Notes under the pieces: model-generated
What the model was told of the DNA's origin: nothing
The model's database searches: none
What the model saw: the letters and a program-made list of their open reading frames with translations, nothing else
In this document: positions 52,125 to 62,098 of the stretch, in pieces
How positions within the stretch are numbered: the stretch's first letter is position 1
How the letters are laid out: every line of letters begins with the position of its first letter
Made by a program: the position numbers and the translations under genes
Assembly: GCA_002320815.1 (NCBI GenBank)
Contig: DCLA01000120.1
Span: 199,364-263,363 of the forward strand
Origin: Myxococcales bacterium UBA1660
GTDB lineage: Bacteria > Myxococcota_A > Polyangia > Polyangiales > Houyiibacteriaceae
Reading direction: 5' to 3'
DNA: 64,000 nt

Positions 52125-53318
52125 ATGCGCCGCACTCGTCGGCTCGGTCGTTACCACCTGGTCCATCGCGTCGCCTTCGGCGGGATGGCCGAGGTCTTCC
52201 GCGGCTTCACCTTCTCGGCCGACGGTCAGCGGCACGACGTCGCGGTGAAGAAGCTGCTGCCCCATTTCGTGGAGGACGAGCAGTTCGTCACCATGCTCAC
52301 CGACGAGTACCGGCTGGTGAGCCGCCTGCGGCACCCCAACGTGGCCCGCTTCTTCGAGATCGCGCGGGTGGGCAAGGACGTGCTCATCTCGATGGAGTAC
52401 GTGGACGGCCAGGATCTGCGGTCGACCATCGACCAAGCGCGCACCATGGGGATCGGCCTCGTGTGGGAGGACATCGCGTTCGTCCTCGCGCGCTCCCTCG
52501 ACGGCCTCCACCACGCCCACGAGGCCACCGGCGACGCCGGCGAGCGCCTCGAGGTCGTCCACCGGGACCTCAGCCCGTCGAACATCCTGATCGGGTACGA
52601 CGGCGACGTGAAGGTCATCGACTTCGGCATCGCCAAGGCGAACCTCAACCGCATCCAGACCAAGCAAGGCGTCATCAAGGGGAAGGTGAAGTACATGTCG
52701 CCCGAGCAGGCCTTCGGGCACCCGCTCGACCGCCGCAGCGACGTGTTCAGCGCCGGCAGCGTCCTCTACGAGCTCTGCACCGGGCGCCAGCCCTTTCGGG
52801 CCCGAACCGAGGTGGAGCTCATCTTCGCCGTGCGCGACGCGGCGCCGCCGGATTGTCGCCAGCTCGTGCCCGACCTGCCCGAGCCCTTGGCCCGGATCGT
52901 CGACCGGTCGATGGCCCGGGAGCGGAGGGACCGCTTCCAGACCGCCGCCGAGATGCGCGACGCGCTGGTGGACTTCCTGCAAAGCCACGCCCCGGGCTAT
53001 CGCCGCACCCGCCTCGCGCGCTTCATGAAGCACGTCTGGGCCGAGGAGATCGAGGCCGACCTGCGCGCCCTGGAGGACTTCGTCCTCGACTTGCCCGAGG
53101 GGCCCGCGGAGAACCTGGGGACCAACCTCCTGGCCGACGAGCTGGGCCCCGACGCCGCCTACGCGAGATTCTCGCCGATGCCCACGCGGGTCACCCGCGC
53201 GGCCGACGTGGAGGCCGCCGCAGTGCAGGCTCACGCACCCCTCGCGCCCGGGGAGACGGTGATGGACCCCTTCGCGCCGGCCACGGTGCGCGTGCGCCGT
53301 CGCGACGACGACGACTGA
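52125..53318 (+). CDS. Soluble Ser/Thr protein kinase
   Basis: A 397-residue Hanks-type kinase (ATG 52125; the long open frame before it belongs to the antisense of other genes). It has a glycine loop VAFGGMAEVF (16-25), ATP lysine in VAVKKLLPHF (Lys42 or Lys43), VVHRDLSPSNILI near 143-155, VIDFGIAKANLN and KVKYMSPEQAFG. The catalytic loop has HRDLSPSN in place of HRDLKPxN: the Lys is replaced by Ser, an exchange seen in many myxobacterial kinases. No membrane helix; about 110 C-terminal residues have no recognised domain. CACTCT lies 10 bases before the ATG. It converges on the next kinase gene with 16 bases between stops. Confidence 0.9.
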   Translation: MRRTRRLGRYHLVHRVAFGGMAEVFRGFTFSADGQRHDVAVKKLLPHFVEDEQFVTMLTDEYRLVSRLRHPNVARFFEIARVGKDVLISMEYVDGQDLRSTIDQARTMGIGLVWEDIAFVLARSLDGLHHAHEATGDAGERLEVVHRDLSPSNILIGYDGDVKVIDFGIAKANLNRIQTKQGVIKGKVKYMSPEQAFGHPLDRRSDVFSAGSVLYELCTGRQPFRARTEVELIFAVRDAAPPDCRQLVPDLPEPLARIVDRSMARERRDRFQTAAEMRDALVDFLQSHAPGYRRTRLARFMKHVWAEEIEADLRALEDFVLDLPEGPAENLGTNLLADELGPDAAYARFSPMPTRVTRAADVEAAAVQAHAPLAPGETVMDPFAPATVRVRRRDDDD

Positions 53319-53334
53319 GTCGACCCGGCCGGGG

Positions 53335-54561
53335 TCAGCCCATCAGGAAGAAGGCGGCCGCGGCGCCGATCAGCGCCAGGACCACCAGACCGCCGATCAC
53401 CATCGGCATCGCGCTGCCGCCCGAGGACGCGGGGAGATCCTCGTCCACCCGAGGCGCCGCCTGGGGCCCGGTCGCCGTCGCGCCGCTCGCCGCCGGGGAC
53501 CCGGAGGAGGCCGCCGGGGCCGGGGTGCCATACGCGGCCGGAGCCGGAGGCGTGGCCGCGGCCAGCGCGCTGGCGATGTCCGCCTGCGATGTCTCGGCCC
53601 ACTTCCGGTGATCGCCGTCGAGCCCGAACGAGCGCACCACGGCGTCGGCCAGGGCGCCCGCGCTGCCGGGTCGCTGGGTCTTGTCCTTGGAGACCCCCTT
53701 CAGGACCGCGTCGTCGAAGGCGGGGGGCCACCCCTGGGCGAGCTGGCTCGGCGGGGGCGGGTCGTCGTTGACGATCTTCATCAGGATGGCCGCCACGTTG
53801 TCGCCCTCGAAGCAGACCCGGCCCACGGCCATCTCCCACGCGATGGCGGCAGTCGCGAAGACGTCCGTCCGCTGGTCCACGTCGAGCTTCCCCATCGCCT
53901 GCTCGGGGCTCATGTAATAGGGCGACCCCAGCGTGGTCCCGAAGGCGGTCAGCTTCGGGCCAGTCTCCATCTGGAGCTTCACCGATCCGAAGTCGAGGAC
54001 CTTCACCACGTCGCCCTCGGGGGTCTCGGTGAGGAAGACGTTGTCCGGCTTCAGATCCCGGTGGATCACGCCGAAGGAGTGCGCGTAGTCCAGGCCGGCG
54101 CAGAGCTGGCAGAGGATGCGCAGGGCGCGCTCGGGCTTCTGGGCCCCCTCCCGGCGGAGGAGCTCGCCGAGCTCCTCGCCCTGCAGGTACTCCATGGTGA
54201 GGAAGTACGAGCGGTCGCCGGTCTCGCCGAACTCGATCACGTCGACGATGTGCGGGTGCTGCATCTCCTCGGCAGTCTCGTACTCGCGCTTGAAGCGCTC
54301 CACGGCGACCTCGTCCTTGGCGATGTCGTCGTGGAGGACCTTGACCGCGACCCGCTGTTTGGTCTCCGGATGCCGGCCCTCGTAGACGCGGCCCATGGCC
54401 CCGTCGGCGACTCGGGCGACCAGGATGTAGTCACCGAGCTGGGTTCCGAGGCGCCGATCGTGATCGGCGGGGTCCTGGACCTGGACCGTGATGGTCCCGT
54501 CCTGACCACAGAAGGCGACGGAGTCTTCGTACTCCGTTCCGCACGAGGGGCATCTGCGCAC
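53335..54561 (-). CDS. Ser/Thr protein kinase with N-terminal zinc-ribbon-like motif and C-terminal membrane anchor
   Basis: A 408-residue kinase. The N-terminus CPSCGTEYEDSVAFCGQDG resembles a zinc ribbon. The kinase domain (about 43-310) contains VADGAMGRVYEG, VAVKVL, VIHRDLKPDNVFL, VLDFGSVKL and GSPYYMSPEQAMG. A long Ala/Pro/Ser linker leads to a C-terminal helix (VIGGLVVLALIGAAAAFFLMG), so it is tail-anchored with the kinase in the cytoplasm. It starts at GTG; TACCAT (54568-54573) lies 6 bases upstream with no Shine-Dalgarno. Downstream of, and co-directional with, the FHA/Roadblock operon but separated by 49 bases. Confidence 0.92.
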   Translation of the reverse strand: MRRCPSCGTEYEDSVAFCGQDGTITVQVQDPADHDRRLGTQLGDYILVARVADGAMGRVYEGRHPETKQRVAVKVLHDDIAKDEVAVERFKREYETAEEMQHPHIVDVIEFGETGDRSYFLTMEYLQGEELGELLRREGAQKPERALRILCQLCAGLDYAHSFGVIHRDLKPDNVFLTETPEGDVVKVLDFGSVKLQMETGPKLTAFGTTLGSPYYMSPEQAMGKLDVDQRTDVFATAAIAWEMAVGRVCFEGDNVAAILMKIVNDDPPPPSQLAQGWPPAFDDAVLKGVSKDKTQRPGSAGALADAVVRSFGLDGDHRKWAETSQADIASALAAATPPAPAAYGTPAPAASSGSPAASGATATGPQAAPRVDEDLPASSGGSAMPMVIGGLVVLALIGAAAAFFLMG

Positions 54562-54610
54562 GGGCGGATGGTAGCGCTCCCGCGCGCCCCCACAAAGGGT
54601 TTCCCGAAGG

Positions 54611-55258
54611 CTACCAACGCATCCAGAGCGATTCGCCCTCGTCGAAGGCCAAGGTGGCCTCGCTCCCGTCCTCCAGCCGGACCCGGAAGCACGTCAGCGG
54701 CGATCCCACCAGGCCGCCGCGCTCTTCCCAGCGGCCGATGACGTCGATCACGGCGACCGGGTCGCCGTCGCCCTCCTTGAAGGCGACGGGCGCGAAGGCC
54801 CAGCCCACGGCCTCCCGGGTCGCCACCCAGAGCCCGGGCTCGTCCGAGTCCCAGCCCGGGGGCGGCAGGCCCGCCTCTTCGCCGACCCGCCGGCTGACTC
54901 GGCGGAGGGTGGCCATCACGTCCTGGTCGATGGCGCCGGCCTCGGCGACCATCGCCAGGCTGTAGCCCTCCCCCATGTTGCGCACCACCAGGTCCCGCTC
55001 GTCGGCCAGGATCTCCATCGTGCCCACCCGGCCGATGTCGGTGGCGGCCGCGAAGTGCCCCACTTGCCGGAGCGCGAGCCCGAGCAGGGCGCCGGCGACC
55101 TTGGCCTCGTAGGGCTCCACCACCGAGCAGTAGTCGACGCACTCCCCCTCGGAGTCCACCAGGGCGACCGCCAGGACCCGGCGGTGCACCAGGAGCTCCC
55201 GGAGCAAGACGGTGAAGGCGCCCTCGTTCTGGTCCCGCTCGGCCTCCTGGCGCTTCAC
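54611..55258 (-). CDS. Roadblock/LC7-like domain protein
   Basis: A 215-residue soluble protein starting at GTG, which overlaps the upstream stop by 4 bases (GTGA). Residues about 15-130 have the Roadblock/LC7 pattern: VLAVALVDSEGECVDYCSVV, then a helix (AGALLGLALRQVGHFAAA), MEILADERDLVVRNMGEGYS and LAMVAEAGAIDQDVMATLRR. Such domains (as in MglB) regulate small GTPases or act as scaffolds; the assignment is by pattern and moderate. The C-terminal half (FAPVAFKEGDGDPVAVIDVI onwards) is of unknown type. Last gene of the operon from 59444. The open frame to 55609 is antisense shadow. Confidence 0.75.
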   Translation of the reverse strand: MKRQEAERDQNEGAFTVLLRELLVHRRVLAVALVDSEGECVDYCSVVEPYEAKVAGALLGLALRQVGHFAAATDIGRVGTMEILADERDLVVRNMGEGYSLAMVAEAGAIDQDVMATLRRVSRRVGEEAGLPPPGWDSDEPGLWVATREAVGWAFAPVAFKEGDGDPVAVIDVIGRWEERGGLVGSPLTCFRVRLEDGSEATLAFDEGESLWMRW

Positions 55259-55659
55259 GGAGCCGGGTCCTCGAAGCGAATGGGCAGCCCGGGCAACATC
55301 TCCACGCCCGCCCGGTCGAACTCGACCTCGTCCGAGAGATCGCCGACCAGCTCCGTCAGGGCGCGAAAGCGCTCGCGTTGGGCCAACTCGTCGCGGAGCT
55401 CGGCTTCCAGGTCTTCGAAGGGCGCCCGGCTCGGAAACGGCGTCCCTTCGATCCGCTCGTCGTAGAGGGCCCGCACGTCCTCCTCGGGGATCGACTCCGG
55501 GGGGTGGTCCCCCTCGATGGTGTCGAGGAGCGCGCGCACCTCCGCCCGCCGAACGGCCTGGCGCTCGGCCCGAACCTCGACCGAGGGAGCCGGGGCCTCG
55601 TCGCCGCACGCCCCGAGAACCAGCAGGAGCCGGAGCACGAACGGCGCGCGCACGATCAC
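55255..55659 (-). CDS. Small lipoprotein, SurA/PpiC N-domain-like
   Basis: A 134-residue protein starting at GTG inside the stop of the gene before it (GTGA). Lipobox VLGAC places the lipidated Cys at 18. The remaining part is charged and helical: IPEEDVRALYDERIEG and FEDLEAELRDELAQRERFRAL resemble the helical N-domain of SurA/PpiC-type periplasmic chaperones, without a prolyl isomerase domain. It probably acts in the periplasm as a chaperone-like or adaptor lipoprotein; this is a guess from pattern. Confidence 0.7.
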   Translation of the reverse strand: MIVRAPFVLRLLLVLGACGDEAPAPSVEVRAERQAVRRAEVRALLDTIEGDHPPESIPEEDVRALYDERIEGTPFPSRAPFEDLEAELRDELAQRERFRALTELVGDLSDEVEFDRAGVEMLPGLPIRFEDPAP

Positions 55660-55835
55660 TCCCCGACGCTGGGGCGAAGGAGCTCGACCGACGCGCCGAG
55701 GAGCGCGAGGCCGACGACGCTCAGGACGATGGCCGACACGAAGTCGTGGCCCCGCAGGGCGAGGATCCCCTGGAAGAGCACCGCCAGCGCCCCGAGGAGC
55801 ACCAGGAGCCCGGAGCCTTCGCGCACGATCTTCAC
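55656..55835 (-). CDS. 59-residue protein with two membrane segments
   Basis: A short GTG-started gene, bridged on both sides: it begins 10 bases after the sigma-54 activator stop, with GCAGGG just upstream, and its TGA overlaps the GTG of the next gene. The product starts MKIVREGSGLLVLLGALAVL; two hydrophobic helices (about 8-25 and 33-51) flank a short loop FQGILALRGHDFV, and it ends LLRPSVGE. Its reality rests on perfect packing in the operon and GC-rich third positions. Function unknown; a small membrane partner of the neighbouring regulators is possible. Confidence 0.7.
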   Translation of the reverse strand: MKIVREGSGLLVLLGALAVLFQGILALRGHDFVSAIVLSVVGLALLGASVELLRPSVGE

Positions 55836-55845
55836 GACCCTGCGC

Positions 55846-57767
<1,922 letters not shown>

Positions 57768-57771
<4 letters not shown>

Positions 57772-59444
57772 TGGGCGCGGGCGCGGAGGCGAGCCTGGAT
57801 GGGCAGGGCTTCCCGAGCGAAGTTGTTCCAGATGGCCCGGCCCTCTTCGGCCTCGCGCAGCTCCTCGATCTTGGTGACCGCGGCCTCGGCGCCGTCGGTG
57901 GCGATGGCGTCGAGGGCATGGATGGCGCTGAGCCGCACCTCGACCTCGGAGGAGTCGAGCTTGCCGACCAGGGCCTCGATGGCCTGCTGGTTCCCGGAGC
58001 CGAGGCGGCCGAGCATGAAGGACGCCTTGCGCGCGACCTCCATCTCGGAGTCGTCGAGCTTGCCGATGTAGCAGTTCATGTCCTCGTCACACGCCTTGGC
58101 GGTCTCGAGGGCCTTGGCGGTCTCCGTCTGGTAGGAGGCCTTGTAGCCGTCCTCGTCGTCCAGGCCGTTGATCCACGCCTCGAGGCGCTCGGCCTCGGCC
58201 TCGTTGGCGAGGAGCGCGTACGCCTTGACGGCCTCGATGCGCACCGCCGGGTGCAGATCCTCGTTCTGGGACTCCTGCAGGAAGAAGGGCTGGAGCGCCG
58301 GGTCGTAGGTCTGGCGCATGTTGGCCAGGATCTGAGCCTTGGCCTGCAGGCCCTGCATGTCGTCGGGCATGCCGGCGTACACGGTCTTGAGGGTCTCGTT
58401 GACCTGCTGCGCCTGGGCGTCCGAGAGGTTCAGCCGCGCCAGGGCGACCGCGCCGTTCACGCGGCGGAAGAAGTCCTCGGCCTCGGTCTCGGCCTTGAGG
58501 GGCTCGAAGGCCTCGGCGTACCCGAGGGAGCCGAGGGTGTAAGTGGCCTCGCTGCCGGTCACCTGGCGCACGCTCATCTGCGAGGCGGCCTGCTCGTCGC
58601 GCTGACGCACGGCGGCGATGTAGGCCTCGGCGATGGCGTTGGCCTGCTCGTGCTCGCCGCGCATCACCTGGAGCAGCGGCTCGAGGGACGGGCGGCCGAT
58701 GCGGACCAGGGCTTCGCCGGCGACGTCGTTCATGCGCATGCCGGGGTTGTTCGGGGCGAAGAGGAAGAGCCCCTTGATGAGCGCGGGCACCGCGGCGGGG
58801 TCCGCCAGGACACCGAGCTGCTGGGCGGCGAGGCGGTTGAAGAGGAAGTTCTGCTCCTCGCTCTGGTTGGTCGCGACCCGGATCAGGCACTCGGTGGCCG
58901 AGTTGTCGCCCATGGCGCCGAGGCCCTTGATGAAGCCGTTACGGAGCCGGTTGTCGATGGGCCGGGGGCCGGTGACCTTCTCCAGACCGGCGCAGAGCGC
59001 GCGGACGACCTCGCCCTTCTTGTCGCCGGGGACCTCCATGTAGCGGAGGGTGTCGGCGGCGCTGATCGCGTGGTTCTCGCTGACCTCGGCGCGCCAATCG
59101 AGCGCCTCCATCAGGGCCGGGAGGGTCCGCGGGTCGCGCATCTCCTTCATCAGCTCCAGCATGGTCAGCCGGTTCTGGTTGTCCGCCGGGTTGTCGATGT
59201 ACGCCTGGTTCAGCTTGTCGGCGACCTGGTCGTGGAACTCGGCCACGGGCGCCGCGCTGCGGTCCCCGTCGTTGTCGGCCAAGACGGTGCCGTAGAGGCG
59301 CTGCAGGTTGGCCAGCGCGTTCTCGCGCCGAACCGGATCAGCGAGCTCTTCGGCCTGCCCCGCCGGATCGTCGGGATCGGCGTGGCACGCGCCCGCAGCG
59401 AACGCGAGCAGAGCGATGAGCATCGAGAATCGGACCTTCTTCAT
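57768..59444 (-). CDS. HEAT-repeat lipoprotein
   Basis: A 558-residue protein from ATG 59444, preceded by GGAGG. Signal KKVRFSMLIALLAFAAGAC puts the likely lipidated Cys at 20. The body consists of HEAT-like helical repeats (for example DPRTLPALMEALDW, VPALIKGLFLFAPNN, DSEMEVARKASFMLGRLG, DSSEVEVRLSAIHALDAIA), typical protein-interaction scaffolds. First gene of the operon with the FHA activator, the small membrane protein, the small lipoprotein and the Roadblock protein. The envelope location implies it could be the sensor side of that group. Confidence 0.85.
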
Positions 59445-59588
59445 GGTCTCTCCCTCCGGAAACGGTGGTCTGGCCACCTGTGGAACTCACTCCGTCCCAC
59501 GCCGCGCGGATCCGCTCCGCGGAGGACACCCCGTCCCCCGAACACGAAAAAACCCCAAAAGATGCGGCGCCTTACGGAAACGGGGGCG

Positions 59589-59618
59589 ACGATACTGCCG
59601 GCTCGCGCGGCGTGTCAA
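59589..59618 (-). promoter_or_regulatory. Candidate sigma-70-type promoter of the HEAT/FHA/Roadblock operon
   Basis: On the minus strand TTGACA (59613-59618), 18-base spacer, TATCGT (59589-59594, four of six). The leader of about 135 bases contains a T-rich stretch, the palindrome GCGGATCCGC (59506-59515) and a small stem GGTGG-TCTGG-CCACC (59464-59478) just before the ribosome binding site. Confidence 0.48.
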
Positions 59619-59651
59619 CGCGCCTTTGAGCCGCTCCCGGAGCCGAAGGGC

Positions 59652-60302
59652 TCAGCGGAGGGGCTCGTCGGCGTCGACGTCGCCGAAGTCCCAGCGGAGG
59701 TCGACCCGCCCCCGGGCACCGGTGAAGCGCAGGATCACGTGGGTGGCGCCGTCCGGGATCGCCGGGGTCCCATCGGCCCGGGAGGCGGGGAAGACCACCC
59801 GAAAGGCCTGCCGTTGCGGCGTGATCGAGGGGAAATAGATCTCGTCGGCCGCCGAGGGCCGCCGGATCCGCTCGATCTCCACCGGCTCGGTCTGCCGCCC
59901 CTCGGGGTCCACCAGGAGCACCCGCCAGGCCGAGTGGCGGCTCGCGAGGTTCTGCTCCCGGAAGTCGCTGCCCGCGACGGTGACGTAGAAGCGGTGGTTC
60001 TCTCCGGCATCACTCAGGGTGGCGCGGAGCATGGTCTCGCGATCGTCGGCCTCGACCGCGTGGTCGTAGCCGTAGCGGACCACGTAGGCCCAGCGGAACT
60101 CCCAGCTCTCGAAGGTCGCCGTCACGTGGAGGACGTCGTCCAGGAGCGCCCACTCGAAGTCCTGGTCGTCGCGAGTCCACGACTCGTAGACGTCCTCGTA
60201 ATCGTCGGGGGTGAACGAGCGGGGCCCGGTCTCCAAGGTGATGGTCCGACCGGCGCACCCCGCCGAGAGCGCGAGCAGCGCCGCGAACACGAGCCGCGTC
60301 AT
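59652..60302 (-). CDS. Putative lipoprotein of unknown function
   Basis: A 216-residue protein from the ATG at 60302, which overlaps the pyrE stop (ATGA). Signal LVFAALLALSAGC places Cys at 16. The rest is predicted beta-rich, with many aromatic residues (DYEDVYESWTRDDQDFEWAL, ESWEFRWAYVVRYGYDHAVE). I do not recognise a family. The longer open frame to 60713 is antisense-frame noise over pyrE. It is the last gene of the bactofilin-pyrE run. Confidence 0.76.
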   Translation of the reverse strand: MTRLVFAALLALSAGCAGRTITLETGPRSFTPDDYEDVYESWTRDDQDFEWALLDDVLHVTATFESWEFRWAYVVRYGYDHAVEADDRETMLRATLSDAGENHRFYVTVAGSDFREQNLASRHSAWRVLLVDPEGRQTEPVEIERIRRPSAADEIYFPSITPQRQAFRVVFPASRADGTPAIPDGATHVILRFTGARGRVDLRWDFGDVDADEPLR

Positions 60303-60871
60303 GCGTCCCCCATGAAGTCCGCGCGAGCGAAGATCGAGGCGAAGGGCAGCCCGGCCTCGGCGAAGGCCTCTTCGGCCCCTTCCTTCCGGTCCACCACCGC
60401 CAGCACCCCGGCGATGCGGAGCCCGGCCTCGGCGCGGAGCGCTTCCACCGCGCGGAGCGTGGAGCCCCCGGTGGTCACCGTGTCCTCGACCACCACCACG
60501 GGCGCCCCGGCCTCGAGGTGGGTGGCCCCCTCCAGTCGCCGGCCGGTGCCGTGGCCCTTGGCTTCCTTGCGGACCAGCACCGCGTCCAGCGGGTCCCCGC
60601 CGTCCAGGCCCGAGGCGTACGCCACGGCGCTGGCGAGCGGACAGCCCCCCAGCACCACACCGGCCACCGCGACCGGCGCGGGCGCCAGCCGACGGGCCGC
60701 AGCCAGGAGACATCGACCGACCAGACCGTGGCCCTCAGCGGTCAGCACCGTGGGCTTGCAGTCGATGAAGAAGTCACTGGTGCGCCCCGAGCTGAGGGTG
60801 AACTCCCCCCGGCGGAAAGAGCGCTCCCGCAGCACCTCGAGGAGGCGCGCCCGATCGTCGGCGACGCTCAT
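60299..60871 (-). CDS. pyrE: Orotate phosphoribosyltransferase
   Basis: A 190-residue PyrE that joins orotate to PRPP to make OMP in pyrimidine synthesis. Typical stretches: FRRGEFTLSSGRTSDFFID at the N-terminus, the VLVRKEAKGHGTGRRLEG loop (flexible catalytic loop) and the PRPP-binding VVVVEDTVTTGGST. Size is normal. It overlaps the bactofilin gene upstream and the lipoprotein downstream by 4 bases each, an uncommon setting for a pyrimidine gene. Confidence 0.95.
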   Translation of the reverse strand: MSVADDRARLLEVLRERSFRRGEFTLSSGRTSDFFIDCKPTVLTAEGHGLVGRCLLAAARRLAPAPVAVAGVVLGGCPLASAVAYASGLDGGDPLDAVLVRKEAKGHGTGRRLEGATHLEAGAPVVVVEDTVTTGGSTLRAVEALRAEAGLRIAGVLAVVDRKEGAEEAFAEAGLPFASIFARADFMGDA

Positions 60872-61623
60872 CCGCGGGGCGTCCGGTGCTCGCCGCGGAC
60901 CCGGCCGACCCGGGGCATGCGCGCGGGCGGGCGGCGCTTGGGCGCGGGCGCCGGGATGGTCAGCGCCGGCTCCAAGGTCTCCGGGTCCACCGCCTCGGGC
61001 TCGGCCTCGGCGGGTCCGGGCTGGGTGGGCGCGGTCTCGATCTCGCGGCGCCGCGACGGACGCTCGCGGGGGGGCGGCTCGGCGGTGCGGAACTGCTGGG
61101 TGGTCGCGTTGCTCTCCTCGTCGTCCTCGCTCGCCGGCTTCGGAGCCTTCGGCGCGGGCGCCGGGATCGTGTCCACGGGGATGGGTTCGCCGCGGATGCT
61201 GACCCCGCGGGCCAACTCGGGCGAGATGGGCTCCGGTGACGGGAGCCCGGTGAAGGTGTGCAGGGCCGGGTCGTAGCTGCGCAGGGGCGGCGCGACCTCC
61301 AGGGCCTGGACGTGGACCTGACCCGCGAACTTCGCGCCGGGGACCACCCGGACCCGGGGTGCGGTCACGTCGCCGACCAGCCGACCCGTCGCCTGGACCT
61401 GGATCGCCTCGTCGGCGTAGGCGTCGCCCTTGAGCGCGCCGCGGAGGGTGACCGTCCGGCCGTGGACGTGGCCTCGGACCAGCGCGCCCTCCTCGATCAC
61501 CAGCGTGCCGTCGACCCGGATGGGGCCCTCGACGTGGCCGGCGACGATGAGGTCGCCCTCCCCTTCGATCTCGCCGTCGACGCGGACCCCGGCCGGGATC
61601 AGCGAAGGCTTCTGCTTGCTCAT
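60868..61623 (-). CDS. Bactofilin with proline-rich C-terminus
   Basis: A 251-residue bactofilin, a cytoskeletal protein that polymerises without nucleotide. The right-handed beta-helix core (about 8-115) shows the regular pattern: GVRVDGEIEGEGDLIVAGHV, EGPIRVDGTLVIEEGALVRG, ATGRLVGDVTAPRVRVVPGA. The long tail (about 120-251) is Pro/Glu/Arg-rich and may be a docking region. It follows a smaller bactofilin-like gene with a 4-base overlap. Bactofilins with such tails organise cell shape, chromosome ends or chemoreceptor positions in known bacteria; the role here is not stated by the sequence. Confidence 0.9.
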   Translation of the reverse strand: MSKQKPSLIPAGVRVDGEIEGEGDLIVAGHVEGPIRVDGTLVIEEGALVRGHVHGRTVTLRGALKGDAYADEAIQVQATGRLVGDVTAPRVRVVPGAKFAGQVHVQALEVAPPLRSYDPALHTFTGLPSPEPISPELARGVSIRGEPIPVDTIPAPAPKAPKPASEDDEESNATTQQFRTAEPPPRERPSRRREIETAPTQPGPAEAEPEAVDPETLEPALTIPAPAPKRRPPARMPRVGRVRGEHRTPRG

Positions 61624-61979
61624 CGGGCGTCTCCCTCGCCGAGCGGCAGGTCGACGTCCATGTCGACCGTCCCCTGGATGCTCCCGCCGTCGTCGAGGCC
61701 GATGCGCGTCGCGCGCACGTCGCCGACCAGGCGGCCGCCCGCGAGGACGTTCAGCTCGCCGGCGGTGACCGCCCCCTCAAGGCGCCCCTCCACCGCGACC
61801 GCCCGGGCCCGCACGGGGCCGACGACCCGGCCCCCGACCACCAGGGCTCCTTCCAGGGCGACCGACCCCTCCAGGGTGCCATCGCACCGGAGGTCTCCGT
61901 CGCCGGAGACCCGTCCTCGCACCACCAGCCCGGGACCCACGTAGCCCACGGCGTCGCTGGTCACTTCTCGCGCGCTCAT
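61620..61979 (-). CDS. Small bactofilin-like protein
   Basis: A 119-residue protein consisting almost only of the bactofilin repeat (GPGLVVRGRVSGDGDLRCDG, TLEGSVALEGALVVGGRVVG, AGGRLVGDVRATRIGLDDGG). It pairs with the larger bactofilin, overlapping by 4 bases. I prefer the ATG at 61979 to that at 61991 because TATGGT lies 7 bases before it as a -10-like element. A co-polymer of two bactofilins is possible. Confidence 0.85.
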   Translation of the reverse strand: MSAREVTSDAVGYVGPGLVVRGRVSGDGDLRCDGTLEGSVALEGALVVGGRVVGPVRARAVAVEGRLEGAVTAGELNVLAGGRLVGDVRATRIGLDDGGSIQGTVDMDVDLPLGEGDAR

Positions 61980-61986
61980 GGGCGAC

Positions 61987-62016
61987 ACCATATCCAGAGA
62001 AGATCATCCGAGTCGA
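61987..62016 (-). promoter_or_regulatory. Candidate leaderless promoter of the bactofilin-pyrE operon
   Basis: On the minus strand TCGACT (62011-62016), 18-base spacer, TATGGT (61987-61992), and 7 bases to the ATG at 61979. The upstream ATG 61991 lies within the -10 hexamer and is disfavoured. The 119-base gap is shared with divergent gshA, for which I find no clear promoter. Confidence 0.4.
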
Positions 62017-62098
62017 GGGGTTGGCGCGGGGCCGCGCCATCCTCTAGGAAGCGCTCCCCGGGAGTAACGCCCGGTTCGACCAAGGGACCTACGCAGCC

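Noticed and set aside
53319..53334. A near-palindrome (gacccggccggggtc) between the two convergent kinase genes as a bidirectional terminator.
   Set aside because: The stem has no loop and no T tract on either side, and self-complementary GC runs are frequent here.
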